Shown one piece after another: positions 32,101 to 43,100 of a stretch of 64,000 nucleotides of DNA. Source of the stretch: Marthasterias glacialis (Eukaryota; Echinodermata; Asteroidea; Forcipulatida; Asteriidae); the NCBI GenBank assembly GCA_911728455.2, contig OU452225.1, positions 622,501 to 686,500 on the forward strand. The letters are read 5' to 3'. How positions within the stretch are numbered: the first letter of the stretch is position 1; the number at the start of each line of letters is the position of its first letter. The notes below the pieces were generated by a model. It was not told where the DNA came from. It did no database searches and saw nothing but the letters and a program-made list of their open reading frames with translations. A program made the translations under genes and the position numbers.

Positions 32101-34477
32101 CCCTGAAACATTAGGACTAACCCCTTTTTAATCATTGAGACATCAACAGACCTCACATCAACCCACGACACCCACAGCAATTGCAGTGGTGCTTGTGCTA
32201 TTGCTGTGGTGCCCTTTGCCAAGTTTCAATACAAATCTACATTTTCCTAAAAAAAATGCTGCTGAAGTACCACAGGAAAATTGCCTCACCCCTTCAAGAG
32301 CAAAGTTTAAGGCCTGCACCAACACCAAATTTGAGAAAAATTTTACGGGTTGGCTATCATCATATCATAAAAGGTTTACAAAAAATTGTCAATACAGTAA
32401 AAAAGAACTGAATTGCGACAAAAGTTACAATATTAAAAAGGCAAGAAAATAATAATACTAAAAATAACATTCAATGGATATGATGAGTTTATTGAAATCT
32501 AAAGGGTGGCAATGAATCAACCCTTCAAAAAACATTGGTGTGTTTTCCCCTTTGAATGAGAGGTAGTTAGTAATGGCTAGGGTAGTTCTTGACTCGATCA
32601 TAGTATTCAGAAACAATGTGGGTGTGTTTGTCTTTATAGTGGATTTGCCTCAGTGTTTGGTATCCTGCTCAGTTGCAAATGGGTCATGTTTTAGTTGTGT
32701 GAAAAACCTTCGGCTGGAGTTGCGGCAACAAATCAAACAAACCTTGAGTCATGTCTTTATATCAGAGTATAAAACAAATACGCCACATCAAAAATGATAA
32801 ACAAAATTAATACAGGTATCTTCATTCATCATTTGCACACCTCCCACCACCCTTGAAAAGTTGGTAGAAACTGGAGTGCACCAAAAAGCCACATCAAAAA
32901 TCATAAACACAATGAATACAGGTATCTTCAATCATCATTTGCACACCTCCCACCACCTCTGAAAAGTTGGTAGAAACTAGACTGAACCAAAACATTTGTG
33001 CAAACAACGGCAGTGTACAAGTTTGGATTCTGATTGGCTGGATGACAGAACACACCACTACTTGAGGTACAGAAGTGGGTCAGTTGATTTATTCTTATCA
33101 AACACTTCACTAAAAGATCAAACAATCACGTCAATGAACAATGCTATATTATAATACACGTACAGCAATATGCCTCATGAGCATATCCAAATGTTGATAA
33201 ACTACATGGAAAAAGGTCATAATTGTCTTTGCAAGTTTTCATATAATTTGACAAGGCTCCGATAGCATATTATCCAGGGCTTGATATAGATTTTCTTCGA
33301 CTGCTTTTGAATGTGATTTCTCCAACAATGAACAACATCCCCTTGATTTTGTGTCAGTTAGATGTGGAGTTCTTCTTGGGAAATATTTTTTTGCCAGTCA
33401 TTTATATTTTTAGACAGTAAACTATCATGGGAGGTAACCTAGACAACAACTAAATAATTTTGGGGTGAACAAAGAAAAATTGACAGGAGCAGGATTTGAA
33501 CCTGCGACCACTGGCTTGATGTACCGATATCAGCATGTTATGCCGGTGGTCGCAGGTCCAAAATTTATTTCAAAAATTTACCCAGTCAGTTTCCGTTGTG
33601 GTTTATTGCTTGACAAAAACTAATTAAGTTAGTGTGCTTATTTCCTTCATTGCCGTTCACAGATTCTCATAAACAAAAAAAAAGTTCAGAAGAATACACT
33701 GGCTGTAAAGACAAACAATGAAACTTGTCTGCCAACCCATTCCTTTTTTTCCTACTAAGGATCAAGGGGTGGGGAGGTAGGGTTTGGTGAGGGTGGGGGA
33801 GGGGTGTTTCCCTATTTCATACCTGAGGGATATTCTCCAAAGTGACCATCAGGCCACGTCAATCGAACCGTCTTTCCTTCCTCTCCAGTTACAGCATAAA
33901 TAGGAATCATCTCCACATCAATGCTGGTGAAACTAAAGATTCTTGACTGAAGTGAGGACTGGTAACACTGCTTGCACAGACAGTTATCACGAAGCCAAGC
34001 ATATGGGTAGGACTGCACATCCCCGTCGGACCAGGTGACATTGAGGGCCATGTCATCCAGGGCATGCGAAACCGATGTGATGGCTTTGCCATTGATGATA
34101 TCACCCCGGCTCATCTCGGCAATGAAGTGGTAGAGATGCGAGCGTTTCATCACTTTGGGGGATGCTTTGTTAGTCCCAACTGCAGCAGTCTCTTCGGTGC
34201 CTTGAGCTGGGAGTAAATCAGTACCTATTGCGTTGGTGTTGAAGATGTTTGTGTGGAACTCTCGTTTTCCTGTTACTCCACCCAACAAGGGCTTGATGCT
34301 GCCATGGTGACTGTGCAGTGAAGCTGTTTGGATCACTACAGGTCCAAGAGATGGCAATACCACTCTCTTTGTGAGGTGTTGGGTAGGGCCTTCTGCCAAT
34401 TCTTTTCCAATTACATTGGAACTTCGCAGCATGAGCCTCAGTACAGAGCTTGATCGTTGAGCACCCGAGAAGGCCAT
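23168..34477 (-). CDS. BBOX1: BBOX1-like Fe(II)/2-oxoglutarate dioxygenase, 7 coding exons
   Basis: Coding exons (transcript order) are 33823-34477, 31439-31608, 28165-28262, 26531-26636, 24963-25165, 24354-24520 and 23168-23328; all introns are GT-AG and in phase, giving 519 aa. An in-frame TGA nine bases before the ATG fixes the start. Residues 1-140 are an Arg/Ser-rich, possibly mitochondrial extension that the cytosolic human BBOX1 (387 aa) lacks. Residues about 145-218 form the N-terminal zinc module: WLRDNCLCKQCY supplies Cys166, Cys168 and Cys171, and WPDGH supplies His212. The dioxygenase core has the iron ligands H332 and D334 (MHTD) and H479 (VIHGRG), with Arg492 (SSRHLE) placed to bind 2-oxoglutarate. 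The family hydroxylates gamma-butyrobetaine (last step of carnitine synthesis) or trimethyllysine (TMLHE). The CxCxxC zinc site favours BBOX1 over TMLHE. Two cage aromatics of human BBOX1 (Trp181, Tyr194) align with Ser and Phe here, so the substrate is uncertain. Confidence 0.88.
24733..24910. mobile_element. 178-bp MITE, ends CAGGCCT(C/T)GATCTTAA
   Basis: Inverted ends CAGGCCTCGATCTTAA and TTAAGATCAAGGCCTG; the interior has 'catgctggcc' phrases. It lies in a BBOX1-like intron. A copy in opposite orientation is at 39857-40036. Confidence 0.8.
25621..25954. mobile_element. TTAA-type MITE, second copy
   Basis: Aligns along most of its length with 38775-39130 (shared 'gcacaaatcaagatat', 'aaaacgataacacttcaggc', 'accaatgttgagctggggct'). 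Its left terminus is degraded ('aaatcctagctcaacattgg'). It is directly followed by the tRNA-like element at 25960. Confidence 0.8.
25960..26285 (-). repeat. tRNA-derived SINE-like element
   Basis: On the minus strand an A-box-like TAGTCTAGTTGG (26125-26136) and a B-box GGTTCAAATCC (26076-26086) sit at tRNA-like spacing, with a roughly tRNA-like outline, but the intervening loop is too long for a functional tRNA. The end 'tatccccgatgcaaaaatta' is shared with about 1070-1090. The same family is at 591-1105 and 55901-56262. Confidence 0.65.
26347..26481. repeat. 45-bp tandem repeat, 3 copies
   Basis: Units start at 26347, 26392 and 26437 ('ggtaaccagcaaaagaggca...'). The first two are identical and the third differs at three or four positions, so the expansion is recent. 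It lies in an intron of the BBOX1-like gene, 50 bp from an exon. Confidence 0.9.
26850..27010 (-). repeat. SINE fragment, 3' body only
   Basis: Matches the body of the SINE at 56480-56741 (shared text around 'caccggcag', 'gggt.cacag.ttgcta.attgttcaca', 'ttaagtgtcttg'), but the tRNA-like head is missing. Confidence 0.6.
28489..28650. mobile_element. 162-bp MITE, TIR AATAGACCGTTCCGGC
   Basis: AATAGACCGTTCCGGC at 28489 and its exact reverse complement ending at 28650. It is inside a BBOX1-like intron and shares the AATAGACC terminus with other elements here (28968, 35571, 58808). Confidence 0.85.
28833..29252. mobile_element. GC-rich-end MITE interrupted by a second MITE
   Basis: Outer element related to 58808-59052: ends near 'ccattaagccccgccccc' and 'gggcagagcttaatgaattg', with shared interior 'gaagagacacacattg' and 'gtgatttggtcaaaatg'. 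It is split by 28968-29144. Its left TIR is worn. Confidence 0.75.
28968..29144. mobile_element. nested MITE, TIR AATAGACCTTGTGCA
   Basis: Ends AATAGACCTTGTGCATTGACGTCAT (first 15 shown as key) and the inverse ending GCATAAGGTCTATT. It sits within the outer element between 'attgtgg' and 'gaagagac', which are joined through 'catt' in uninterrupted copies at about 58910 and 49417. Confidence 0.8.
29940..30085 (+). repeat. tRNA-derived SINE-like element, family 2
   Basis: A-box-like TGGTTGAGCGCCGG at about 29964 and B-box GGTTCAAATCC at about 30000, followed by 'cccagtcagtttcccttgtg' and 'tttattgctt'. A reverse-oriented relative is at 33445-33612. Confidence 0.6.
30664..31183. repeat. 104-bp tandem repeat, 5 copies, in a dispersed element
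   Basis: Unit starts 'gttggactgaggactgca' lie at 30664, 30768, 30872, 30976 and 31080, exactly 104 bp apart. The flank 'aggatcctagtaattta' follows at about 31209. Reverse-oriented relatives with the same flank are at 39735-40090 (one unit) and 59500-59790 (two to three units), so copy number varies inside one dispersed element family. Confidence 0.9.
32782..32990. repeat. ~106-bp direct duplication
   Basis: Two adjacent copies beginning 'ccacatcaaaaat' with 'aatacaggtatcttca' and 'cacacctcccaccacc', at about 90% identity, in BBOX1-like intron 1. Confidence 0.8.
33445..33612 (-). repeat. tRNA-derived SINE-like element, family 2 (reverse)
   Basis: Carries minus-strand GGTTCAAATCC (within 'ggatttgaacc', about 33492) and 'ggggtgaacaaagaaaaatt', the inverse of the element at 29940-30085. 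It also has 'cccagtcagtttccgttgtg' in direct orientation, so it may be two joined fragments. Confidence 0.55.
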
Positions 34478-34508
34478 GTTTAAGGATCAGGGTATCTCAG
34501 ACTGAATC
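34478..34508 (-). other. BBOX1-like 5' UTR piece and splice acceptor
   Basis: Upstream of the ATG the minus strand reads a pyrimidine-rich tgtctctgctttgtgtgcag and then 31 bp to the ATG. This is a strong acceptor, so a non-coding first exon probably lies further right. That exon was not identified. Confidence 0.5.
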
Positions 34509-35570
34509 TGCACACAAAGCAGAGACATAACACTTTTCAATAAGATTTCTTTTCATTTTCTTGCTCAAAAAAAAATCATTCTCGCTTAAAAAATTATAAT
34601 AATAAAAAATAATGGGTTTAATGGTGAGAACAATGTTTTTCCAGTTGGATACCTCTTTGTGGAATGATTCAAATCTTACATTCTGTGCCGATGCAAACAG
34701 TAACACTATAATGTGATAATTTATGTAAAATTAAAAGAAACCATCGTTACAATCTAAAAAAAAATATAGCTGCTTCAGGAAACTGCATGTCACCTTTAGG
34801 CCTAAATTAAACATACTAAAACATTGGCAAATGTGGTTCAAAATAAAAGTGGAGATGATGTCCCAATGTTGTTGGCCTAAGTAAACCTTCCCCTGGACTA
34901 GTCTGCTTGTAAGTTTCTCCCCAGGTGCCCAGGCCTGCCTTTCCAGTTCCATCATGTCCAGATCCACTGCACTGACACTACATACAACCTCCCCCTCCAC
35001 CCCACCCCCACGGCTGACCCTGACCGACCGGGCATGGCAAAACCCACCCCATTGTCAGTGAGCTAGCCCCATACATTGTGCCAATACGCTGGACGGAGGG
35101 AGTCCAGCGTATTGGCACAATGTATGGGGCTTTATCAGTGAGCTGGCCCGAGAACTTAGCTTTAGAAATAGAACTGGAAAGTCCAGGGTTCTGTCAGGTG
35201 TCAAGTGCCGAGTATTACTGGCTGTACTGCCCTGACATTGACACCCCCACACTGACACACACCATTTCCTCACAGAAAAACGAGTCAGTGTCAGTGTCAG
35301 ACATGTTTTCATTTATATGACAGTTGAGGGATTTAAAATAAAAAAAAATAAAACAATTAAAAGCCTACCTTGTTGTTTCAAAATCTTGTGACTCGCAGAG
35401 TGAGACTCACAGATCCATCATGTGTTCAGCCTCACCAGAGACGACAGAGTGGGTTAGCCTTGCAAAGTTCTTCGCGCAGTCCCCGATAAACAACAACAAC
35501 AACAACAAAGGATCGAGGACATGGCGTGATCGAGGATAATAAGGTCACATCTTCCCAGGCCTTAATTATT
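34509..35570. other. head-to-head interval, BBOX1-like side
   Basis: No coding exon. A near-perfect short inverted repeat lies at 35066-35131 ('ccccatacattgtgccaata' and its inverse around 'gctggacggagggagtccagc'). Confidence 0.45.
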
Positions 35571-36867
35571 AATAGACCGATTGCGCGACCTACGTCACGT
35601 GACCCCTGTTGGGTATAAAATGTAAACACACACGTAACCCTCCATAGGAAAGGGTGGTACGGTACACGATGATTAATGCATTTATAGTTTATTTGATCGC
35701 GGCTTTTCTTGCTCGAAATCTGTGAAACATATTCCAGAGTTTGTACCAAAGACCTTCAAGTGGCTGAATAAAGCCAGTATAAGGACAGTTCCAGCAAGTC
35801 TTGAAAATTGTAATAAAAAAAGTTATAATACTAATAGTCGTCCGACGCCGGTAGTGCATGGCTAAAAAACCTCTTTTTAGTAGATTTCTGTTAAATTGTG
35901 AAACAGAGATTGTGATTTAAATTAATGCCACAACATAGGCCTACTATTTTAAATAAAGGGGCTGATTAACTAGTTTATCACTTAACAAAAGTAAAATCGA
36001 CTGTTTTCGTACTCACTCTGTGTCACGGCCTATCTCTTTACACGTATTTTGCCATCAGCTGTATGGTGTTATACCCATATAAGGGGTCACGTGACCCCCT
36101 GTTGGGTATAACGTCGTACAGCTGATGGCAAAATACATGATAGGCCGTGACACAGAGTGAGTTCGAAAGTAGTCGATTTTACATTTGTTAAGTGATAATT
36201 AGTTAATCAGCCCCTTTATTGAAATTAGTATGTTATGGCATTAATTTAAATTACATCTCTGTTTCATAATTTAACAGAATTCTACTAAAAAATGAGGGTT
36301 TTTTAGCCACGCACTACCGGACGACTATTATGTAGCCACCCGTCTATTATTTTGTTTGTAATGTAAGCCTAAATATCACTGTAAAAAAAGGATAAAGAAC
36401 GTTGGAAAAGTGAGCATTAATACATAGCCTTGCAGAATTTCCAATAGGCAAAGGAATCACAAAGTTTTGGAAAGCAATTTCTTTGGAGGATTTCAACTTC
36501 AAAACTTTGAAATTTTTGTGTTAAAGTGTGTGGTGATCGCGGTAGCCTAGCCTAACGTTCCGTCGTGCGCTGTACACATCGTGCACATTTATAGGGTACT
36601 TTTACAATTTTCAAGACTTGCTGGAACTGTCCTACTGCTTTATTCAGCCACTCCAAGGTCTCTGGTACAAACTCTGGAATATCTTTCACATATTTCGAGC
36701 AAGAAAAGCCTCGTTTGAATAAACTAAATTCATTAATCATCGTGTACCCATAGAGAAAGGAAAAAGTGTACCGTATCACCCTTTCATGGAGGATGTCCTG
36801 TGTGTTTACATAATTATACCCAAAAGTGGTCACGTGACGCGGTTCGCGCAAGGTAAATCGGTCTATT
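35571..36867. mobile_element. nested 1.3-kb inverted-repeat element
   Basis: Outer arms of roughly 245-265 bp (35571-35815 and about 36600-36867) start with AATAGACCGAT and contain CACGTGAC, TTGGGTATAA and 'agttccagcaagtcttgaaa'. Inside, an independent foldback (35832-36330) has ~240-bp arms beginning TAATAGTCGTCCG and a centre GGGGTCACGTGACCCC followed again by TTGGGTATAA. A 99-codon open frame in the right outer arm (minus, 36552-36851) has a partial counterpart in the left arm but no recognised domain. No transposase is recognised. Confidence 0.8.
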
Positions 36868-37110
36868 CACAGCCGTGAATTGGGAATTCGAGGCTGGCAG
36901 GTGCGGCTGGTAATTTGCGGCTAGCTTCAGCCTGTACCTAATACGCGGTTGGCTATTTCGGGCCCAATAAGGGGCTAGCTTTGAGTTTCACTGGACCCAA
37001 ACAACGGTACACTGTGTATCGGTGCATGCTGGCAGCGAAGTTAAGTAGATAGAGAACCTACCAAACCTGCCGCAAACTGCACATTTTGCTTTGTTTAAGC
37101 CGGACGGAAA
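36868..37110 (+). promoter_or_regulatory. probable MED8 promoter/5' UTR region
   Basis: 243 bp of more GC-balanced DNA between the inverted-repeat element and the MED8 ATG. The start site is not defined; no TATA box is obvious. Confidence 0.35.
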
Positions 37111-40100
37111 ATGCAGGTTAGTAAGACTAAGAGTGTAATTATGGGAAAAGTGTTGAATGTGACTTGTTGAATTTGACGTCCTAGTCCTAGAACCATAGGA
37201 TGAGGTTCGTTCCGCTATTCGTGGAGACGATAGCGGAACGAACCTCAGTTCTAGGACTATATTAGGAGTAAGGGGAGGGTAGGCAGGATAGGTATAGACC
37301 CAGTAACTGGGGCGCTGTACTCCTTTTTCGAGACTTTGACATTATCGGTCGTACTAGCGCCCCAGTCCATATATTTTTTCTCTCTTTTACCTTAATGGAG
37401 TGAGGCTTGTGGTAGAAGTCTGGTGGAAACTAGTGCGAGTTACCCAAACCCAGCAGCGCCTTTTTTAACATTTGGTGTATGTAGGGTCCGAGTGAAGTCC
37501 CATCGAAACTTGGTACCTGTGTACAAATTTCAAGTTTCCAAAACAGAGGATGGCAAAAACATTGCTCCAAAATCCATCAAACACATGTAGGCCGACAATC
37601 AACTTGAAAGTCACCTGAGGTTAGCCCCACTAGTGTGGCAAGGATTTTTGACATCGGTTGAATCCTTAGCCACACGTCCAAGCCTATCTTTTGTGCAGCT
37701 CGTCCCCCAATCCGCCGCATCGAAACCGAACGGGTGCGGCGCTGGATTTTAACCAACTAAATGTGTCCACGTACCTCTTAGCTTCCCTCCGGTACTTTGG
37801 CTGTTGAAGTTACTAACCTTATTAAGGGCAAATAATCATTTGAATTTGGCTCAAAATTACTCCACACGAATAGACATCGGCTAGCGATCGGGGCCATTTT
37901 GATTACCCAGAATGCAATGCCATCACGAAGTCACGAGAGTGCAAAAACAATTCAGCGGTTGTTTCACGTGACAGCTACAGCTAATGAAACAGCTTAGAAT
38001 ACAAAATGCATGGAGTCAGAAAAAGTGCATGCACCAAATCTATGCATGGCATCGGTTGCATGCACGCATAGTTTGGTACTTGCACTTTTTGCTGACTCCA
38101 TTCTGAAATTGTTTTATACTCTCGCGCGCCACACGTGATTTCGTGATGGCATTGCATTCTGAGTAATCAAAATGGCCCCGATCGCTAGCCGATGTCTATT
38201 CGTGTGGAGTAATTTTGAGCCAAATTCAAATGATTATTTGCCCTTAATAAGGTTAGTAACTTCAACAGCCAAAGTACCGGAGGGAAGCTAAGAGGTACGT
38301 GGACACATTTTGTTGGTTAAAATCCAGCGCCGCACCCGTTCGGTTTCGATGCGGCGGATTGGGGGACGAGCTGCACAAAAGATAGGCTTGGACGTGTGGC
38401 TAAGGATTCAACCGATGTCAAAAATCCTTGCCACACTAGTGGGGCTAACCTGAGGTATGTACGTGTAGGAGATATTGCCGGTTAGTATGGTGGTACGATT
38501 GTGTCTGATGCGTTTCTTAGAAATGAGAAATTTTCTCTCTTTTGAAAAAAATGCATCAGACCCAATCGAACCGTCATATTAAGTTGCCACCAGACTCCAC
38601 CACAAGCCTCTCTACAAATGTGAAGGGGGAAAAAAATAATCTCATACTTAAGGGTTTCACTCAGACCCTGAAATGAAATTAAATAAGAAGATAAAATGAA
38701 ATTAAGACGGCAACATTACATTGGTTGCCTGGCCCGACTAGTAAGTACAACTTACAAGTTACAAGCTTCTTTAAAGCCCCAGCTCAACATTGGTAAACTG
38801 ACTGTAAATGCTTCCATTCTTTGCACAAATCAAGATATTTGTAATAAAACCAACCTGTGAAAATGTCAGCTCATTTCGTTGTTTTGTTTGTGAGAAAACG
38901 GTAAAAATGCATTCAGCAGTTTTGTACGTATTCGAATAGGCAGAGTTTTTGTCTCACTGAGAAGAAAACTAATTTTGGATCTTATTTCATTTATTATTTA
39001 AAAACGATAACACTTCAGGCAGAAATATTTCAAACAAAGTTTTCTACCATCATTATCTTTATACCATGGAAAGTATATGTAAATCTGTGAACATTTATGT
39101 TTCTCTTCTTACCAATGTTGAGCTGGGGCTTTAAGATAAAATGAAATTAAGACGGCAACATTACATTGATTGCGCGGCCCAATATTTTGACTGTGATCCA
39201 TTGTCTTTTAAAGAAGTGGAACCCAAGCCAAAGGTAAAGCCATCATAACAAAACTTAGTTTTGTGGGTGAAAGAGGATTGCTTAACAAAGAAATGGAAAC
39301 ATAGTCTGACAAATGAAGTAGGCCTGTATTCTGTTCAGTAGATGCTCTTCCAGCAGCATAGGCCTACTAACCCAAATAGATGATGCAGTTTGTAACATTA
39401 ATCAATGTTGTTGGTATTTCTTTCTATATGTTCTGGTTGACAGAATCAAGAGAAGGCATTGGAGATTTCTTTAGAGGCACTGACGAATCGAGTCCAGGAT
39501 TTGAAGACTTCCTTAATTTCCTTCTTAGCTAAGCTTGAACAGGAGCATGCAACCCTCACATGGTATGCATGTCACAATTTCATCCATCATAGATCCCCAA
39601 CACAAGCTACAGTAGAATCTTGTGTAGTAGTTTTGTTTTTTACGTCCTGTCCTCATGAGTGAAAGACAATATTTTAATCCATCAACAAACTCATGCGTAC
39701 ATTTAGGGTAACTGAGTCTAGCTTAACCCTAACTTTCCAGAGTAATTTACTAGGATCCTTCCCCACTCTAACAAATTCCAACACCATATGGGTAACTCAA
39801 CACCCAAACCGTGGTACTCTGATTATGGTGGTATGCCCGAACCCATGTAAAGCATGCAAGCCTTGATCTTAACCGAGGCCACCAAGGTTATTGGCCTTAT
39901 GCCCTTGTCAAGTTGGCCAGCATGCCCTTCAGAAAAAAATTGCACTGTCACTACCAACTTGGCCAGCATGCCCTTGTACAATTTCTCTGATATGGCCAGC
40001 AAAGGCCTGCCCCGTTTTTCTTAAGATCGAGGCCTGGCATGATCAGTTTACTCACACAGTTACCCAGTCAAACACAACCCAACAAAACCTGCTATTGGAG

Positions 40101-43100
40101 TTTGATGGAATAGGGACTGTTAGGGTTAAGGTTGTCTTTCTTGTTGCACAGAGTCAGTGCTTGTTACAAATTGAAAGTAAGCCAGTGCATCATTAGTAGA
40201 GGGTCCGTACTTTAACCAAACATATTGAGTTTAGTCCATTGTTATGCAAATGATTTCCAGTGCAGCAGCTGTAATAGTGTCAGTTAAACAACCTTTTGGT
40301 TTATTCTTTGCTGAGTAAATTCATACTTTTACCCAGTCTATGAAAGTAGGCACTGGGAGCAATTTCAAAAGTCTGCAAGACCTAGAATTATGCAGAGCTA
40401 AGATTGGCGAAGTAGAAACTACCAACATAAATGCTAGAACTGTTTGCAGACTTTTCTGCTTTAGAGAGCTTGAAGAAATAGGTTGATGTCACATAAAATA
40501 AACCTACATGTAAATATTGATTTGGTTCTTTTTTCTGCAGGCCTTCTGTTCTCAACAGCTTTGCTCTACTGTCAGGCAAGTAAACAAATACACACCTTAT
40601 ATTTAACTGTCTTTCGTTTTTTGCCAATTAAAAGTACCTCAAGTCCCCAACCAGGACTTCAAGGACATCTCCAGCAGACTACAGCAGCCGATTTCACAAG
40701 GCCCTAGGACGTGTCTTAGCTTACAAATCCATCTTAATCACTAAGCAAAATGTGATGTCATAATACAAATCCCAATGTGATGAAGAAGACCCACAGTAGT
40801 TTAGTTCAGATGAGTTTTGTGACATCGACTGCAGGTCTTAGAGCTCAGAATTTTACCGCACCATAAATTATTTGTACAAAGTCCAAGTAATAATTTCTTG
40901 CTCATTTAATATGTGCTGAATTTTCAGAAGGACGTTATGGATTTCAAAACTACACTATGCACTCAAGAATCTTAAAGGCACTATACTGGATTGGTAAAGC
41001 TAATAAGTGTAGTGTTCTTACTTTGTCTGATTCAATATATACATGAAAAAAACAAACCTGTGAGAATTTGGGCTCAGTCCGTCGTCCGAGTCAGGAGAAA
41101 ATAGTGAAAACCGTGCACACTTTTCAGCATGTAAACACATTGTTCTTTATTTCAATTGTTACAACCGAAATCAGCTGTTGCATTGTTTTAGGTTTTCAGA
41201 TACAGATTTCTCGCATATGACAGCATTTCAGAGGGAACTATTTAACAGAAAAATTGGTTCTAGTATTGACTTGATAAGCAGTAAGTGTTCAGACAGAAAG
41301 TAAATATGTTCATCTTTAATTTCTTCAGGTCAGATTAACACATTGAACAAAGTCTTGAAGAGTGACAAAACACCTGCTTTGAGGAATCTTGTCTTGCTGC
41401 CACTGAAACTGTCTCAGGATAGAGATGAGGAACTGGAGGTAACAGCGCCCTCATTGGCTCACTAGTATGAACCCACTATCAATGTTTGTCTAGCATCCTG
41501 ACCATTATTCCAGTAATTCAAAGGCTAAGAAAGCTAGAAAAGCACTAGTCTAGATTAGACATCATGTCCATTGTGACAAGGTCAAGGTCATAGAGTTATA
41601 TATAAGAACTAGAGGGAGCACTCGCGATGCAAATGAATGGTCCGTGCCATTTTCTCAATGGTCAAAAATGCTCCTTGTCGGGTCGTGGCGCATGGTTTGT
41701 ACGCCTTCTAGTTCTTATATATATCTCTATGTTCAATCTACATATGAAACATTCATTTTGGCTTTGACTTCAAGACACTAATGTGAGCAATGAATACATA
41801 TATAGAGAATGTAAAAGCGCTGGATAATTGATTTAGAAATAATTTTGAAATAACTGTTTTATCAATCTGTTGTCCTTAGCCGAAAAAACCTGTACCCTTT
41901 ACTGTTACTGTGCACGTATGATTAAAATGGTCAGGGCAAGGTTAGTGCAGGAATAGAGTTTAGCTGATCTATGACTCTCTGTTCTTACCAACATATAGAA
42001 AATGACAGAGGGTCGTGTGCCAGCCTTTAACCATGAAGTGGTACCTAATTATCTACGCACCAAGGCAGAACCGGAGGTAGAAGAGAGAGAGCTACAGTTA
42101 AAACAGAAGGCAGCTACCATAGCTCCTGAGCAGGCTCAGGTAAATAAACGCCAATAGTATCATGGTGCAGGAGTTTTTTTATCTCCAAAAATAACATGAC
42201 CGGGAGGTCTTTCATAAAGAGCTAAGATGGAAATTTAACTGTGTGCCAATCTTAATTGCTAAGCAAAGTGTGAGGTCACAATACCAATCACTAGGGTGGT
42301 ATTGACAACTCATCTTAAGATGAACCTTCGTGGTTTGTGAAATCGAACCCAGGTCTGTTTGAAACTGCACTCATGTTGTATTTCGCTAAAGTAATTGTTG
42401 ATTGAACACACAAACTCAATGGTGCAAAGAAACAACATTTTCACATGGAGCTTCTCTTATGCGTGGTACAACAGTCAGTACAACAATTACGTTGAGACGA
42501 TTTTGTTCTGACTTGATGACATTTACCGCTGTAAAGGTTGACAGCACCCTGGATGGGAGACTAATAGGTGCGTTAAATGGCAGTAGACTTACCAGATCAA
42601 TCCATAGCTTTTAGATGCACACATTTTCAATCTATATATGCAATGGAAGATTATCAGGTAAGTATTCTGGCCACCAAGCATCTCAACGATTTCCATGAGG
42701 TCATTCAAGCTGCCCTTACAGCCCCAACTCCTTCTATATCCAATTGCCAAAGTGAAGGATACAGGACTGAGGGCTGCAGGCCCAAACAACAATTGCTTAT
42801 CACTGGGTCAGGCATTCCAATCTAAGTCCAAACAATTTGGTGAGGAGTGACATAAGAGAAGAGGATATGGGAGGATTGAGGCCACATGCTAGCCAAACTG
42901 TCTAGTCTGTAAGGGTTGTGATTATCATCTTGTGCTCACATTGCAAAATTCACCCTCTTCATTTTGCCATAATTTTCTTTTTGGGATTAACAGAAGCAGA
43001 TTAACAGCATGAATAAACTTGTTAATCGGATCCTCGATATGGTGAACAGTGCTAAGGATGACTGGGAAGGAGAAAATCCTGGTAAGACCAAAACCCAAAG

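Noticed and set aside
36552..36851. Transposase or THAP-domain gene in the inverted-repeat element
   Set aside because: No zinc-binding pattern or catalytic acids could be placed, and the left arm has only a partial, broken counterpart.
40580..40585. GTAAAC as the donor of MED8 intron 3
   Set aside because: It would put exon 4 out of frame; the GC donor at 40576 gives the conserved sequence.
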